Of a stretch of 64,000 nucleotides of DNA, positions 1-12,213 are shown in pieces. The number at the start of each line of letters is the position of its first letter. Position 1 is the first letter of the stretch. The position numbers and the translations under genes were made by a program. Origin of the DNA: Solirhodobacter olei. GTDB lineage: Bacteria > Pseudomonadota > Alphaproteobacteria > Rhodobacterales > Rhodobacteraceae. The DNA is taken from positions 1 to 64,000 of the forward strand of contig NZ_RRYH01000012.1 of assembly GCF_004010155.1 (NCBI RefSeq). The letters run 5' to 3'. Below the pieces are notes generated by a model, which did not search any database, was not told where the DNA came from, and saw nothing but the letters and a program-made list of their open reading frames with translations.

Positions 1-144
1 GGTATCTACGGCCCCCAACCAAGACCCGCAAGAGGCAAAATCGGGCTGCGTGAAGTTTTTTTGTCAGCTGGAAAAAGTTGCGCAATATCTTGCGGTGCGC
101 GCAATTTCAGCAACAAGAGAACGCCGGAAACTTGCCGATCCTGT

Positions 145-172
145 CGCGCCCGGGGCAAGGGCCCCGGGCGCG
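145..172 (-). terminator. Perfect 12-bp GC hairpin after msrQ
   Basis: Positions 145-156 and 161-172 are exact reverse complements with a 4-nt AAGG loop, 8 nt past the msrQ stop codon. No run of T follows on the minus strand, so it may be a weak intrinsic terminator or an mRNA-stabilising hairpin. Nothing else can be supported between the left edge and 144. Confidence 0.6.
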
Positions 173-179
173 GCCGCAA

Positions 180-815
180 TCAGGCCATGCGTGCGGCCGT
201 CCGGCGTCTTGCCCAGACGACTCGCATCGCCAGAAGCACCGTCACGATCGCCAGATAGACCATCGGCTGCTGCGGCCAGGCCTTCACCACCAGCAGGAAA
301 TGCACCGCGCCGAGGAAGGCGACCGGATAGGTCAGCTTGTGCAGCCGCCCCCAGGCCGCCGCCCCCATCTTCCGGACGGACCGGTTGTTGGAGGTCACGG
401 CGAGCGGAATCATCATCACGAAAGCCGCCATGCCCAGGGTGATGAAGGGCCGCTTCAGGATGTCGCCGCCGATCTGGCCCCAGAGGAACTGCATGTCGAG
501 CACCAGCCAGACCAGCACGTGCAGCACGACATAGAAGAAGGCCACCAGCCCGATCGCCCGGCGGTACTTGATCAGGCTCACCCCGGTCAGGCGCCTCAGC
601 GGCGTCACGCAGAGCCCGGCGATGATGAACTTCAGCGCCCAGAGCCCGGTCTCATGCTCCAGCTGGCGCACCGGGTCGACGCCAAGGCCACCCGTGAACA
701 GCTCCCAGACCATATAGGCCAGCGGCAGGAGCCCCGCGAGGTAGAGCGGCCAGGCCGGCACCTTTCGCAGCCGCCTGTTCACCGCCTGGGCGTCGAGAGT
801 AAGGCTCGCGGCCAT
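180..815 (-). CDS. msrQ: MsrQ, heme b membrane subunit of periplasmic methionine sulfoxide reductase
   Basis: This integral membrane heme protein feeds electrons from the respiratory chain to MsrP, which repairs oxidised methionine in envelope proteins. The 211 residues hold about six hydrophobic segments. Histidines at about 54, 99, 159 and 172 lie in or next to them and fit the ferric-reductase-like heme fold. The ATG overlaps the msrP stop codon as ATGA, so the two are translationally coupled. The frame stays open upstream, but that part is antisense-like msrP sequence, so the start at 815 is preferred. Length and gene order match the family. Confidence 0.93.
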   Translation of the reverse strand: MAASLTLDAQAVNRRLRKVPAWPLYLAGLLPLAYMVWELFTGGLGVDPVRQLEHETGLWALKFIIAGLCVTPLRRLTGVSLIKYRRAIGLVAFFYVVLHVLVWLVLDMQFLWGQIGGDILKRPFITLGMAAFVMMIPLAVTSNNRSVRKMGAAAWGRLHKLTYPVAFLGAVHFLLVVKAWPQQPMVYLAIVTVLLAMRVVWARRRTAARMA

Positions 816-1747
816 CAGAAGTCCTTCCTGAGGTCCATGCCCTTGTACATGGCGGCGACCTCGTCCCCGTAGCCATTGAACATCAGCGTCTTGATGCGGG
901 GCGAGAAGAGCCCCCCGCCGATCCGCCGCTCCGTCGCCTGGCTCCAGCGCGGATGGTCCACATGCGGGTTCACGTTGGAATAGAAGCCGTATTCGTTCGG
1001 CGCCGCCCGGTTCCAGGTGGTCGGCGGCTGATCGGCCACGGCAGTGATCTTGACAATCGACTTGATCGACTTGAAGCCGTACTTCCACGGCACCACCAGC
1101 CGGATCGGCGCGCCGTCCTGCTTCGGCATGGGCTCGCCGTAGATCCCGGTGGCGAGGATCGTCAGCGGGTTCATCGCCTCGTCCATCCTCAGCCCCTCGA
1201 CATAGGGCCATTCCAGGATCGAGGTCTTCTGCCCCGGCATCTCTGAGGGGCGATAGACGGTCTGGAAGGCGATGTACTTGGCCGAGGGCTGCACGCCGGC
1301 GCGGTCGAGCACCTTGGAAAGCGGGAAGCCGTCCCAGGGGATGACCATCGACCAGGCCTCGACGCAGCGGAACCGGTAGATCCGGCTCTCAAGCGTGATT
1401 CCCTTCATCAGGTCGTCCAGCGAATAGGTGCCGGGCTTGTCGACCAGCCCGCCGATCTCCACCGACCAGGGCGAGGTGGTCAGCTTGTCGGCGTAGCGCG
1501 CAGGGTCGGTCTTTGCGAGGCCGAACTCGTAGAAGTTGTTGTAATGGGTGATGTCATGCAGCGAGTTCGACTTCTCCATCGTCGAATACTTGCTTTCGAC
1601 GGTGGTCAGCTTTGCCGCCGCGGGCCCGGCCGCGGCCCCCGCCGCCGCAAGCGCCCCCGCCCCGGCCAGAAGCTGGCGGCGGTTCATCCATATCTCCCTC
1701 GGGGTGACATCGGCTTCGGTCAGCCGGCTGCGATACATCCTGGCCAT
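815..1747 (-). CDS. msrP: MsrP, periplasmic molybdopterin methionine sulfoxide reductase catalytic subunit
   Basis: This is the Tat-exported molybdenum-cofactor enzyme that reduces methionine sulfoxide in periplasmic proteins. It has 310 residues from an ATG with a strong GAGGAGGG ribosome site; a GTG 21 nt upstream is also in frame but overlaps that site. The pre-sequence has the family's LTEADVT stretch (residues 9-15) before the twin arginines of MNRRQLL (21-27), then an Ala-rich h-region with likely cleavage near residue 45. Cys128 in YRFRCVEAW is the expected Mo ligand. It is the first gene of msrPQ and diverges from the fasciclin gene. Confidence 0.95.
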   Translation of the reverse strand: MARMYRSRLTEADVTPREIWMNRRQLLAGAGALAAAGAAAGPAAAKLTTVESKYSTMEKSNSLHDITHYNNFYEFGLAKTDPARYADKLTTSPWSVEIGGLVDKPGTYSLDDLMKGITLESRIYRFRCVEAWSMVIPWDGFPLSKVLDRAGVQPSAKYIAFQTVYRPSEMPGQKTSILEWPYVEGLRMDEAMNPLTILATGIYGEPMPKQDGAPIRLVVPWKYGFKSIKSIVKITAVADQPPTTWNRAAPNEYGFYSNVNPHVDHPRWSQATERRIGGGLFSPRIKTLMFNGYGDEVAAMYKGMDLRKDF

Positions 1748-1921
1748 CGGGCCCTCCTCGTTTGACACCTGTTGTAGAGAATACGTCCGAGCCGCGAAAA
1801 TGTTTCAACTGTCCCGCGTTCGTGACCGGTATTTCATCGCCGAGTGCCCGAAGCCCGGCTTGACCCGGCGCGCGCGAGGGTCCTTTCTCGCGGGATCCCG
1901 CCAGAGGAGAAGGAGATTTCG

Positions 1922-2407
1922 ATGCAACGCCGCACCTTCCTGGCCACCGGCCTCGCCCCCCTGCTCGCCGCCTGCGTGCCCGCGGGGATGCCCGGCGGCG
2001 TCGACAGCCTCCTCGCCCGGGCAGAGGCGGATCCGGAGCTTTCCACGTTCGTGGCTGCGCTGAAGGCCGCGGGGCTCGACAGCCAGCTGTCCGGCGGCGG
2101 CCCCTATACGGTCTTCGCGCCGACGGATGCCGCCTTCGCGCGGCTCGGCAAGTCCCGGCTGGATCAGCTGATGAGCGCGGGCGGGCAGGCGAAGCTGCGT
2201 GCGCTTCTGGCCCATCACATCGGGCGGGGCAGTTTCACGCCGAAGATGCTGACGGGCCAGGTCCTGCAGATCGCCACGCTCGGCGGCGGGAGCGTGGTGG
2301 CCGACGGCCGCAAGGGGCTCACGGTCGACCGCGTTCCGGTCACCGGCAAGGCCGTCGCTGCGGGCAACGGCATGCTCTACACGATCACCCGTGTCCTGAA
2401 GGCCTGA
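1922..2407 (+). CDS. Fasciclin (FAS1) domain lipoprotein
   Basis: This is a probable surface or periplasmic lipoprotein of 161 residues with one FAS1 fold, a domain linked to adhesion and protein-protein contacts. The N-terminus MQRRTFLATG followed by LAAC gives a lipobox with Cys18. The FAS1 signature FAPTDAAF is at about 65-72 and the second conserved block (NGMLYTITRVL) closes the C-terminus. The ATG follows an AGGAGAAGGAG ribosome site, which excludes the upstream in-frame starts. It is transcribed divergently from msrPQ. Its specific partner is unknown. Confidence 0.9.
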   Translation: MQRRTFLATGLAPLLAACVPAGMPGGVDSLLARAEADPELSTFVAALKAAGLDSQLSGGGPYTVFAPTDAAFARLGKSRLDQLMSAGGQAKLRALLAHHIGRGSFTPKMLTGQVLQIATLGGGSVVADGRKGLTVDRVPVTGKAVAAGNGMLYTITRVLKA

Positions 2408-2478
2408 CGGCCCGTCTTGCGCGGGATCACGGCGCCCTGCTCCCGCCCGGCTAGACTGCCGGGCCAGGAGGAGCGCCG

Positions 2479-2667
2479 ATGGGGCTGAAGAACAAGCGTA
2501 CCGAACTCATGGGTCTGGTCGGCGCCATCGGCACCGTCGTCGCCCTCGCGGGCTTCGTCGGAGGCTACCTGCCCCCGCGCGCCACGATCGTCTGGACCTT
2601 CGGCACCTGGATCATCGGCGCCATGCTGGTCCGCCTCTGGACCGACCCGCCGAGCGGCGGCGCGTGA
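2479..2667 (+). CDS. Small two-helix membrane protein, unknown function
   Basis: This 62-residue protein has two hydrophobic helices, about 9-29 and 37-53. A basic N-terminus (MGLKNKRTE) suggests cytoplasmic N- and C-termini. A good ribosome site (CAGGAGGAG) precedes the ATG, and codon use is GC-rich at third positions like the neighbours, which argues for a real gene. It lies 71 nt after the fasciclin gene and ends just before a bidirectional hairpin. I do not recognise the family, and no function is suggested beyond membrane location. Confidence 0.7.
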   Translation: MGLKNKRTELMGLVGAIGTVVALAGFVGGYLPPRATIVWTFGTWIIGAMLVRLWTDPPSGGA

Positions 2668-2690
2668 GTCAGACCGCCACCGGGCCGAAC

Positions 2691-2714
2691 GAGGGGGCGG
2701 CGGGCCGCCCCCTC
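2691..2714. terminator. Bidirectional terminator hairpin between convergent genes
   Basis: Positions 2691-2701 and 2704-2714 form a perfect 11-bp GC stem with a 2-nt loop. On the plus strand it is followed by TTGCTGTCTT, a weak T-rich tail. It sits between the small membrane protein gene (+) and clpB (-). Confidence 0.75.
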
Positions 2715-2737
2715 TTGCTGTCTTCACATGACGGCGC

Positions 2738-5353
<2,616 letters not shown>

Positions 5354-5429
5354 CGGTCTCTCCTTGTCTGGCACCCGACCGTCGGACCGCCCGGCATCGG
5401 CACGGTTCCCTTGCGGGCCTCACGGGAAC

Positions 5430-5458
5430 ATTTGGGCAATGGAGCGCCCGGCGACAAG
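5430..5458 (-). promoter_or_regulatory. Candidate sigma-32-like heat-shock promoter of clpB
   Basis: Read on the minus strand, CTTG is followed after 18 nt by CCCAAAT, resembling the alphaproteobacterial heat-shock promoter (CTTG, about 17 nt, then a C/T-rich -10). It lies about 75 nt upstream of the clpB ATG. The match is partial. Confidence 0.35.
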
Positions 5459-5510
5459 CCCCCGACGCATTTGCCGCAGAAGGTTTCGCGGGGGGCTGGC
5501 CCCGTCCCCG

Positions 5511-5534
5511 TAGGGTGCGCATTCATCGCGCACC
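5511..5534. repeat. Short palindromic repeat TAGGGTGCGC...GCGCACC, copy 1
   Basis: GGTGCGC and GCGCACC pair around an ATTCATC loop. A near-identical copy (one loop difference) lies at 44906-44929. Confidence 0.7.
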
Positions 5535-5557
5535 ATGGCCCGCCCTCGCCACCCCTC

Positions 5558-5668
5558 CCCCGGCTCGAAGCAGCGGGCAAAGCCCGCCGGGCCAGCGCCC
5601 CGCTCAGGGGGCTTACGCGGCCCCACCGGGGCCACGGTCCCCCTCCGCACCCCCAAGGGCGGGCGCTT
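5558..5668 (-). repeat. 3' double-hairpin repeat, copy a2 (expanded loop)
   Basis: On the minus strand it has the GCGCCCG arm, an enlarged loop, a GGGGCGC arm, then hairpin B (GCGGGC-TTT-GCCCGC) closed by GGCCCG and CGAGCC-like flanks. It follows copy a1 in tandem, downstream of the phosphotransferase-like gene. Confidence 0.6.
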
Positions 5669-5679
5669 CCCACCCTCCC

Positions 5680-5747
5680 GGCCCGAAACAGCGTCGCACA
5701 GCGACGCCGGGCCAACGCCCGTCCGCCCCCAAGGGCGGGCGCTGGCC
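5680..5747 (-). repeat. 3' double-hairpin repeat, copy a1
   Basis: On the minus strand: hairpin A (GCGCCCG to CGGGCG), then hairpin B (CGTCGC-TGT-GCGACG) enclosed by GGCCCG and CGGGCC. It is about 100 nt past the stop of the gene at 5850-6755 and in the same sense. It is nearly identical in layout to the copy after tldD. Confidence 0.8.
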
Positions 5748-5771
5748 CTCGTCGGCACCCACCGCGAAACC

Positions 5772-5834
5772 CGTTGCGCGAACCGCCCCACCACAGTCCC
5801 GGAATACGGTAGTTTACGGTGCGAAAGCGGTGCC
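5772..5834 (+). repeat. 63-nt dispersed repeat, copy 1
   Basis: The first 10 nt (CGTTGCGCGA) and the last 22 nt (a block ending in GAAAGCGGTGCC) are identical to 62628-62691 upstream of topA. The middle is diverged but alignable with a single-base indel. No coding potential is seen. Confidence 0.75.
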
Positions 5835-5849
5835 CCATGGGTCCCCCCT

Positions 5850-6755
5850 TCACACCGCCCCAAAATCCTCCGCGACCCGGGCCAGCCCCGCCGCCCCGAT
5901 CCGCGCATGGGCCGGATGATCGGCAAGCCCCGTCTCCAGGTGAACCGCCGCCATCAGCACCGCCCAGCCCATCGCCCGCGCCCGCTCCGCCGCGCTCGCG
6001 CCGTATTCCGCCAGCGCCGCCGCCCGCGCCTCGGCCGTCTCGAACAGAAGCCAGATCCCGGCCAGATCCACCGCCACATCGGCCGCCGTCAGGTCCCCCC
6101 AGTCGACGACCGCCGCGATCCTCCCGCCCGAGACGATCACGTTGCGCGCATGCAAATCACCGTGAATCCAGCGCTTTTCGCCCGAAACTTCCGCCCCGAG
6201 CGCGGCAGCCCAGGCGGCTTCCACCCCCTCCGGCAGAAGCCCCCGCCCTGCGAGCCGCCCGAGCCGAGCCTCGACCATCCCCCGCCGCTCTGCCAACCCC
6301 ACGCACCGCGCCGGGTTCAGCGGCGCATCCGAAGGCGCCGGTTGGTGCAAAGCCTTGAGAAATCGTGAAAATCCAACCGCCTCGTCCGGCCCGGGCAAGG
6401 CCACGTCGGCGGTCTCCCCGCCAATCCACGGCACCACGCTCCAGCTCCAGGGATAGCCCGCCCCCGGCCGCCCGACCCGCAGCGGCGCCGGCACCCGGAC
6501 CGGCAGCCGCCCGGCCAGAACCGGCAGCCAGGCCTGCTCATGCCGGATCAGCTCCGCCGCCACCGCGCGGCGCGGCAGCCGCACCGCCAGATCCTCGCCC
6601 AGCCGGAACATCGCATTGTCCCAGCCCGCGCCCACCGGGCTGAGCGGCAGCCCGGCCAAGTCCGGATGCTGCGCCGCCAGAAGCCGCGAGACCAGCCCGG
6701 GCCCGACATCGACTTCCGCCTCTGGCGTGCGCAGATGCCCCGGACCCAGGGTCAT
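5850..6755 (-). CDS. Aminoglycoside phosphotransferase (APH/choline kinase-like) family protein
   Basis: This 301-residue protein has the eukaryotic-like kinase fold used by APH, choline kinase and related small-molecule kinases. The catalytic Brenner motif HGDLHARN is at 198-205 and the Mg-binding VDWGD at 217-221. The glycine-rich entry VGAGWDNAMFRLG (about 41-53) marks the nucleotide loop. The start ATG is 13 nt past the deaminase stop codon with an AAGG ribosome site, so the two form an operon. The substrate cannot be read from sequence; antibiotic resistance is only one possibility and the housekeeping context makes it unlikely. Confidence 0.85.
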   Translation of the reverse strand: MTLGPGHLRTPEAEVDVGPGLVSRLLAAQHPDLAGLPLSPVGAGWDNAMFRLGEDLAVRLPRRAVAAELIRHEQAWLPVLAGRLPVRVPAPLRVGRPGAGYPWSWSVVPWIGGETADVALPGPDEAVGFSRFLKALHQPAPSDAPLNPARCVGLAERRGMVEARLGRLAGRGLLPEGVEAAWAAALGAEVSGEKRWIHGDLHARNVIVSGGRIAAVVDWGDLTAADVAVDLAGIWLLFETAEARAAALAEYGASAAERARAMGWAVLMAAVHLETGLADHPAHARIGAAGLARVAEDFGAV

Positions 6756-6768
6756 TGCCTTGAAATCC

Positions 6769-7239
6769 CTACCAGAAATCCCGGTGCCCGTCGACGATCT
6801 CGCGCTCCAGCGCCGCGAAGGGGCCGCGCACCTCGACCTTGCGCCGCCCGGCGGCAAAGACCGTCCGGCATTCCAGATCCAGCGTCAGGTTTTCGGGGTT
6901 GTCGCCCGTCAGCTCCGCCAACCGCCGCTCCGCAAGGCCATAGACCACGGCCCCGATCCCGGCCCAGTAGACCGCCCCCGCGCACATGCAGCAGGGCTCG
7001 ACCGAGGTCACCAGCGTGCATTTCTCCAGGAACTCCGGCGCATAGGCCCGGGCCGCCGCGCGGGCCACGTTGGTCTCGGCATGGCCGAGCCCGCGATCCG
7101 CCTCGAAGGTATTGCCCGATTCGATCAGCACCGCGCCATCCGGCCCGACGAGGATCGCGCCGAACGGGTGGTTGCCCACCGCCCGGCTCTCCGCCGCGAT
7201 CGCCACCGTCCGGCGCAGGTAATCGTAATCCGTCCACAT
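6769..7239 (-). CDS. Nucleoside/nucleobase deaminase (CDA-fold, TadA/GuaD-like)
   Basis: This zinc-dependent deaminase of 156 residues has the HAE motif at 53-55 (proton-shuttling Glu, zinc-binding His) and PCCMC at 82-86 (two zinc Cys). The C-terminal part (DNPENLTLDLECRTVF) is more like guanine/cytosine-type deaminases than tRNA adenosine deaminase TadA. The substrate is therefore left open. The start is chosen at the ATG after a GGAAGAGGG ribosome site; the long upstream extension lacks protein character. It is divergent from pyrF and followed by the kinase-fold gene in the same operon. Confidence 0.85.
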   Translation of the reverse strand: MWTDYDYLRRTVAIAAESRAVGNHPFGAILVGPDGAVLIESGNTFEADRGLGHAETNVARAAARAYAPEFLEKCTLVTSVEPCCMCAGAVYWAGIGAVVYGLAERRLAELTGDNPENLTLDLECRTVFAAGRRKVEVRGPFAALEREIVDGHRDFW

Positions 7240-7396
7240 CGCCCGGCCCTCTTCCTGCCTCCCCGTCGCCCGGCATGCTGGGCCGGGCGTTCGCGGGCAT
7301 CCTCGGCCCGGGCGCCGCCCGCTGTCAACGCCCCGCCGGCCGCTTGTCCGGACCCGCGCGCTCCTGTAGAAGCGCCGAAACCCCGAAAGGACCGCC

Positions 7397-8152
7397 ATGA
7401 GCCCCGCACCCGCCCCGGCCGCACGGACCGCGCCGCTCGCCGACGACCGCCTGATCGTCGCCCTCGACGTCCCCAATGTCCTCGACGGGCTGGCGCTGGT
7501 AGAGCGGCTGGGCGACGCGGTCAGCTTCTACAAGGTCGGCCTCGGGATGCTGACCGGCGGCGGGCTGGCGCTCGCCAACGCGCTGAAGCAGGAGCAGGGC
7601 AAGCGGGTGTTCCTCGACCTCAAGCTCTTCGACATCGGCGCGACGATCGAGGCGGCGGTGCGCGGCATCGCGCAATACGACCTCGATTTCCTCACAGTGC
7701 AGGGCGACCCGCAGGTGGTGCGCGCGGCCTGCGAAGGCGCGGCCGGCACCGGGCTGAAGATCCTCGCGGTGACGGTTCTCACCTCGCTCGACCGCGCCGA
7801 TCTCGACGCCAACCTCATCCGGCCCGGCTCGGTCTCCGAGATCGCGGTGGAACGCGCTGCCCGCGCCTTCGAGGCCGGCGCCCACGGCATCATCACCTCG
7901 CCCAACGAGGCCGCGGCGATCCGCGCGCTGCCGGAGGCCGAGGGCCGGCTGATCGTGACCCCCGGCATCCGCCCCTCGGGTGCGGCGACCGGCGACCAGA
8001 AGCGTATCGCCACGCCCGCGCAGGCGGTGGCCGACGGGGCCGACCATATCGTCGTCGGCCGCCCGATCCGCCTCGCCGCCGATCCCCGCGCCGCAGCACT
8101 TGCCGTGGTCGATGAACTGCGCTCGCCCCAGGCCACCCACCCCAACCGGTAA
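7397..8152 (+). CDS. pyrF: Orotidine 5'-phosphate decarboxylase
   Basis: PyrF converts OMP to UMP, the last step of de novo pyrimidine synthesis, in the cytoplasm. It is a 251-residue TIM barrel; the catalytic charge network DLKLFD is at 74-79 (Asp74, Lys76, Asp79), and the phosphate-binding TPGIRPSG and VVGRPI blocks lie near the C-terminus. About 15 extra Ala/Pro-rich residues precede the conserved RLIVALD start; the ATG has an AAAGGA ribosome site 6 nt away. It is followed directly by a 3' repeat and converges on glpR. Confidence 0.96.
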   Translation: MSPAPAPAARTAPLADDRLIVALDVPNVLDGLALVERLGDAVSFYKVGLGMLTGGGLALANALKQEQGKRVFLDLKLFDIGATIEAAVRGIAQYDLDFLTVQGDPQVVRAACEGAAGTGLKILAVTVLTSLDRADLDANLIRPGSVSEIAVERAARAFEAGAHGIITSPNEAAAIRALPEAEGRLIVTPGIRPSGAATGDQKRIATPAQAVADGADHIVVGRPIRLAADPRAAALAVVDELRSPQATHPNR

Positions 8153-8160
8153 GGGGCAGA

Positions 8161-8231
8161 GGTCAGCGCCCGCCCTGGGGGCGGTCGGGCGTTGCCCGGT
8201 GGTGCTGCGCACCACGTATCGGGCCGGGCTT
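8161..8231 (+). repeat. 3' double-hairpin repeat, copy b (after pyrF)
   Basis: Hairpin A runs from GCGCCCG to CGGGCGT. Hairpin B (GTGGTGC-TGC-GCACCAC) is enclosed by GCCCGG and CGGGCCGGG. It begins 8 nt after the pyrF stop, in pyrF sense, between convergent genes. Confidence 0.85.
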
Positions 8232-8235
8232 CGTC

Positions 8236-8997
8236 CTACCCTGAAACCACCACCTCGGTCTTCCACCCCCGGCAGGCCGTCGCCACTCGCGCAGGCGGCG
8301 GTGCGTCGGTGAAAAACGCATCCACTTCCGAAAGCGATGCGATCCGCACCGGCGCGCTCCGCGCGAACTTCGACCGGTCCGCGACCAGGAACCGCTTCCG
8401 CGCGCGGCTCAGGATCGCCTGCGCCACCTTCACCTCCCGTACGTCGTAGTCCAGCAGGTCCCCGTCCTCGTCGAGCGCTGACGCCCCGATCACGGCGAAA
8501 TCCACCTTGAACTGGCGCACGACCTCCATCGTCATGTCGCCCACCAGCCCGGCATCCGCCCGCCTGAGCACGCCGCCCGCCACGATCACCTCGCAGCCCG
8601 CGTTCTGCGCCAGGATATTCGCGGCGTTGAGGTTGTTCGTCACCACCATCAGGCTGCGATGGCCCAGCAGCGCGCGCGCCACCGCCTCCGTCGTCGTGCC
8701 GATGTTTAGGAAAAGCGAGGCCCCCTCCGGGATCGCCTCGGCACAGGCCCGTCCGATCCGCTCCTTTTCCTCCACCTGCAGCCCGCGACGCTCCTCGTAG
8801 CCGATATTGGCCACGCCCGAGGCCAGCACCGCCCCGCCATAGACCCGCGTCAGCTGCCCGGCGTCGCACAACTCCGTCAGGTCTCGCCGCACCGTCTGCA
8901 GCGTCACCCCGAAATGGGAGGAGAGTTCCTCGACCACCACCTTGCCCTGCTCCCGGGCAATCTTCAGGATCTCGCCCTGTCGAAAATTCTGCGCCAT
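8236..8997 (-). CDS. glpR: DeoR-family repressor, probable glycerol regulator GlpR
   Basis: This 253-residue DeoR-type repressor probably senses glycerol 3-phosphate and controls the divergent glpD-glpK. The N-terminal winged helix (about 6-57) carries VTLQTVRRDLTEL as recognition region. The C-terminal sugar-phosphate sensor has NIGTTTEAVARAL and a late DRSKF block typical of the family. The ATG has a GGAGGCGAC ribosome site. A much longer open frame upstream is only the antisense of glpD. Function is inferred from family and position. Confidence 0.9.
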   Translation of the reverse strand: MAQNFRQGEILKIAREQGKVVVEELSSHFGVTLQTVRRDLTELCDAGQLTRVYGGAVLASGVANIGYEERRGLQVEEKERIGRACAEAIPEGASLFLNIGTTTEAVARALLGHRSLMVVTNNLNAANILAQNAGCEVIVAGGVLRRADAGLVGDMTMEVVRQFKVDFAVIGASALDEDGDLLDYDVREVKVAQAILSRARKRFLVADRSKFARSAPVRIASLSEVDAFFTDAPPPARVATACRGWKTEVVVSG

Positions 8998-9132
8998 GTC
9001 GCCTCCTGCCCCCCTTCCTGTAGCAAAGCACGGGCCGCGCGGGAATTCCCCGCGTGATTGCCCCGCCATCAGGGTGGCCCCCGCGCGCCCCTCCACGCGG
9101 CGCTGATCCTTGAAGAACCGGCAAAACCTGCT

Positions 9133-9165
9133 AAAAGCGAAAGCAACCATTTGCAAAACGAACAC
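9133..9165. promoter_or_regulatory. Candidate GlpR operator in the glpR-glpD intergenic region
   Basis: Two similar A-rich half-sites, AAAAGCGAAAGC and CAAAACGAACAC, lie 21 nt apart, just before glpD. DeoR-type GlpR proteins bind direct repeats of this kind. This is a weak pattern call with no experimental anchor. Confidence 0.3.
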
Positions 9166-9186
9166 ATACGCCGCGCGAGGGAGCTT

Positions 9187-10667
9187 ATGGAACCGGTCGA
9201 TCTTTTCGTCATCGGCGGCGGCGTGAACGGCTGCGGCATAGCCCGCGACGCCGCCGGCCGCGGCCTCTCCGTCACGCTCGCCGAGATGGGGGACCTCGCG
9301 TCGGCCACCTCCTCGGCCTCCACCAAGCTCTTCCACGGCGGCCTGCGCTACCTGGAATATTACGAGTTCCGCCTGGTGCGAGAGGCTCTGATCGAGCGCG
9401 AAACCCTGCTGCGCGCCATGCCCCACATCTCCTGGCCGATGCGCTTCGTGCTGCCCCTGCACAAGGGGATGCGGCCGGGCTGGCTGATCCGGCTGGGGCT
9501 GTTCCTCTACGACCATCTCGGCGGGCGGAAGATCCTGCCCGGCACCCGCTCGCTCGACCTGCGCCGCGATCCGGCGGGCCGTGCGCTGAAGCCCGATTAC
9601 CGCCGCGCCTTCGAGTATTCCGATTGCTGGGTAGAGGATTCGCGCCTCGTCGTGCTGAACGCCCGCGATGCCGAGGCGCGCGGCGCGAAGATCCTTACCC
9701 GCGCCCGCGTCACCGGAGCGAAGCGCGAGGCCGACCTCTGGCATGTCACGGTCGAACGCGGCGGCGCAACCGAAACCCATGTGGCCCGCGCGCTGGTCAA
9801 TGCCGGCGGCCCCTGGGTCAGCCGCATCATCACCGACACTCTGGCCCAGCCCTCGACCGAGGGCATCCGCCTCGTCCGCGGCAGCCATATCGTGACGAAG
9901 CGCCTCTTCGACCATGACCGCTGCTATTTCTTCCAGGGCGCGGACGGGCGGATCATCTTCGCCATCCCCTACGAGACCGACTTCACCCTGATCGGCACCA
10001 CCGACCAGGACCACCAGGGCGACCCGAGCGCTGCGCGCTGCACGGAAGAGGAGCAGGATTACCTCTGCGCCTTCGCCTCGGACTATTTCGCGAAGCCCGT
10101 GACCCGCGACGACATCGTCTGGACCTATTCCGGCGTCCGCCCACTCTATGACGACGGCGCCAAGACGGCCACGGCGGCGACACGGGATTACGTCCTCTCG
10201 CTCGACACCGCGGGCGCGCCGCTGCTGTCGGTCTTCGGTGGCAAGATCACCACGCACCGGCGGCTCTCCGAACACGCGATGGAGAAGCTCGCAGCCTTCT
10301 TCCCCAAGGCCTCCGGCCCCTGGACCGCCGGCGTCGCGCTGCCCGGCGGCGATTTCTCGGTGACGGGTTTCGAGGATCTCGTCCGCGGCCTGCTGGCCGA
10401 CTACCCCTTCCTCGCCCCCCTCCATGCCCGCCGCCTCGCCCGTGCCTACGGAACCGAGGCGCGCACCGTCCTCGGCGCGGCGAAATCCTCGGCCGACCTC
10501 GGCCGCGACTTCGGCGCCACGCTGACGGAGGCGGAGCTGCGCTGGCTCATCGGCCGCGAATACGCCCGCACGGCAGAGGACGTGATCTGGCGCCGCTCCA
10601 AGCTCGGTCTTAGGCTGAGCGCCGAGGAGCAGGCCGCGCTCTCGGCCTGGATGGAGGACGAATGCCG

Positions 10668-10671
<4 letters not shown>
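9187..10671 (+). CDS. glpD: Aerobic glycerol-3-phosphate dehydrogenase
   Basis: GlpD is an FAD enzyme at the inner face of the membrane that oxidises glycerol 3-phosphate to dihydroxyacetone phosphate and passes electrons to quinone. It has 494 residues; the FAD dinucleotide fold [18 protein letters not shown] starts at residue 8, and the family block [12 protein letters not shown] follows. A C-terminal GlpO-like helical domain is present. The ATG follows GAGGGAG; upstream in-frame starts lack this. The stop codon overlaps the glpK ATG as ATGA, so glpD-glpK is a coupled operon facing glpR. Confidence 0.97.
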
Positions 10672-12158
<1,487 letters not shown>

Positions 12159-12164
12159 GCCAGA

Positions 12165-12200
12165 CCGCCTCCGGCGGGACTATTTGGGCAACGAAAAGCG
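12165..12200 (+). terminator. Hairpin plus conserved TATTTGGGC tail after glpK
   Basis: CCGCC-TCC-GGCGG is followed by GACTATTTGGGC and an A-rich stretch. Similar sequences occur at 26888-26932 (minus) and 49115-49150. It is probably a terminator-associated repeat common to this bacterial group, and lies between convergent glpK and the YedK-like gene. Confidence 0.55.
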
Positions 12201-12213
12201 GGAAGAGGTCGCC

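Larger units (their letters stand above)
5354..5849. other. 496-bp gene-free region filled with repeats
   Basis: No credible coding frame is present; the open frames are Pro/Arg/Ala-rich products of high GC. From right to left it holds a 63-nt element also found before topA (5772-5834), two minus-oriented copies of the 3' double-hairpin repeat (5558-5668 and 5680-5747), a GGTGCGC hairpin repeat (5511-5534) and the clpB promoter zone. Confidence 0.75.

Noticed and set aside
5535-5830. Plus and minus Pro/Arg/Ala-rich frames in the clpB upstream gap
   Set aside because: The sequence is made of repeats and hairpins; frames have no ribosome sites or domain content.
5850-6755. Aminoglycoside resistance gene
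   Set aside because: Only the fold-level kinase motifs are present; housekeeping context and native GC content give no sign of an acquired resistance gene.
6769-7239. Assignment of the deaminase as TadA
   Set aside because: The catalytic motifs fit the whole deaminase superfamily, and the C-terminal region resembles base deaminases more than TadA.
8236-10425. Very long minus-strand frame that continues the glpR frame through glpD
   Set aside because: Only residues from the ATG at 8997 onward match a DeoR regulator; the extension is antisense to glpD.
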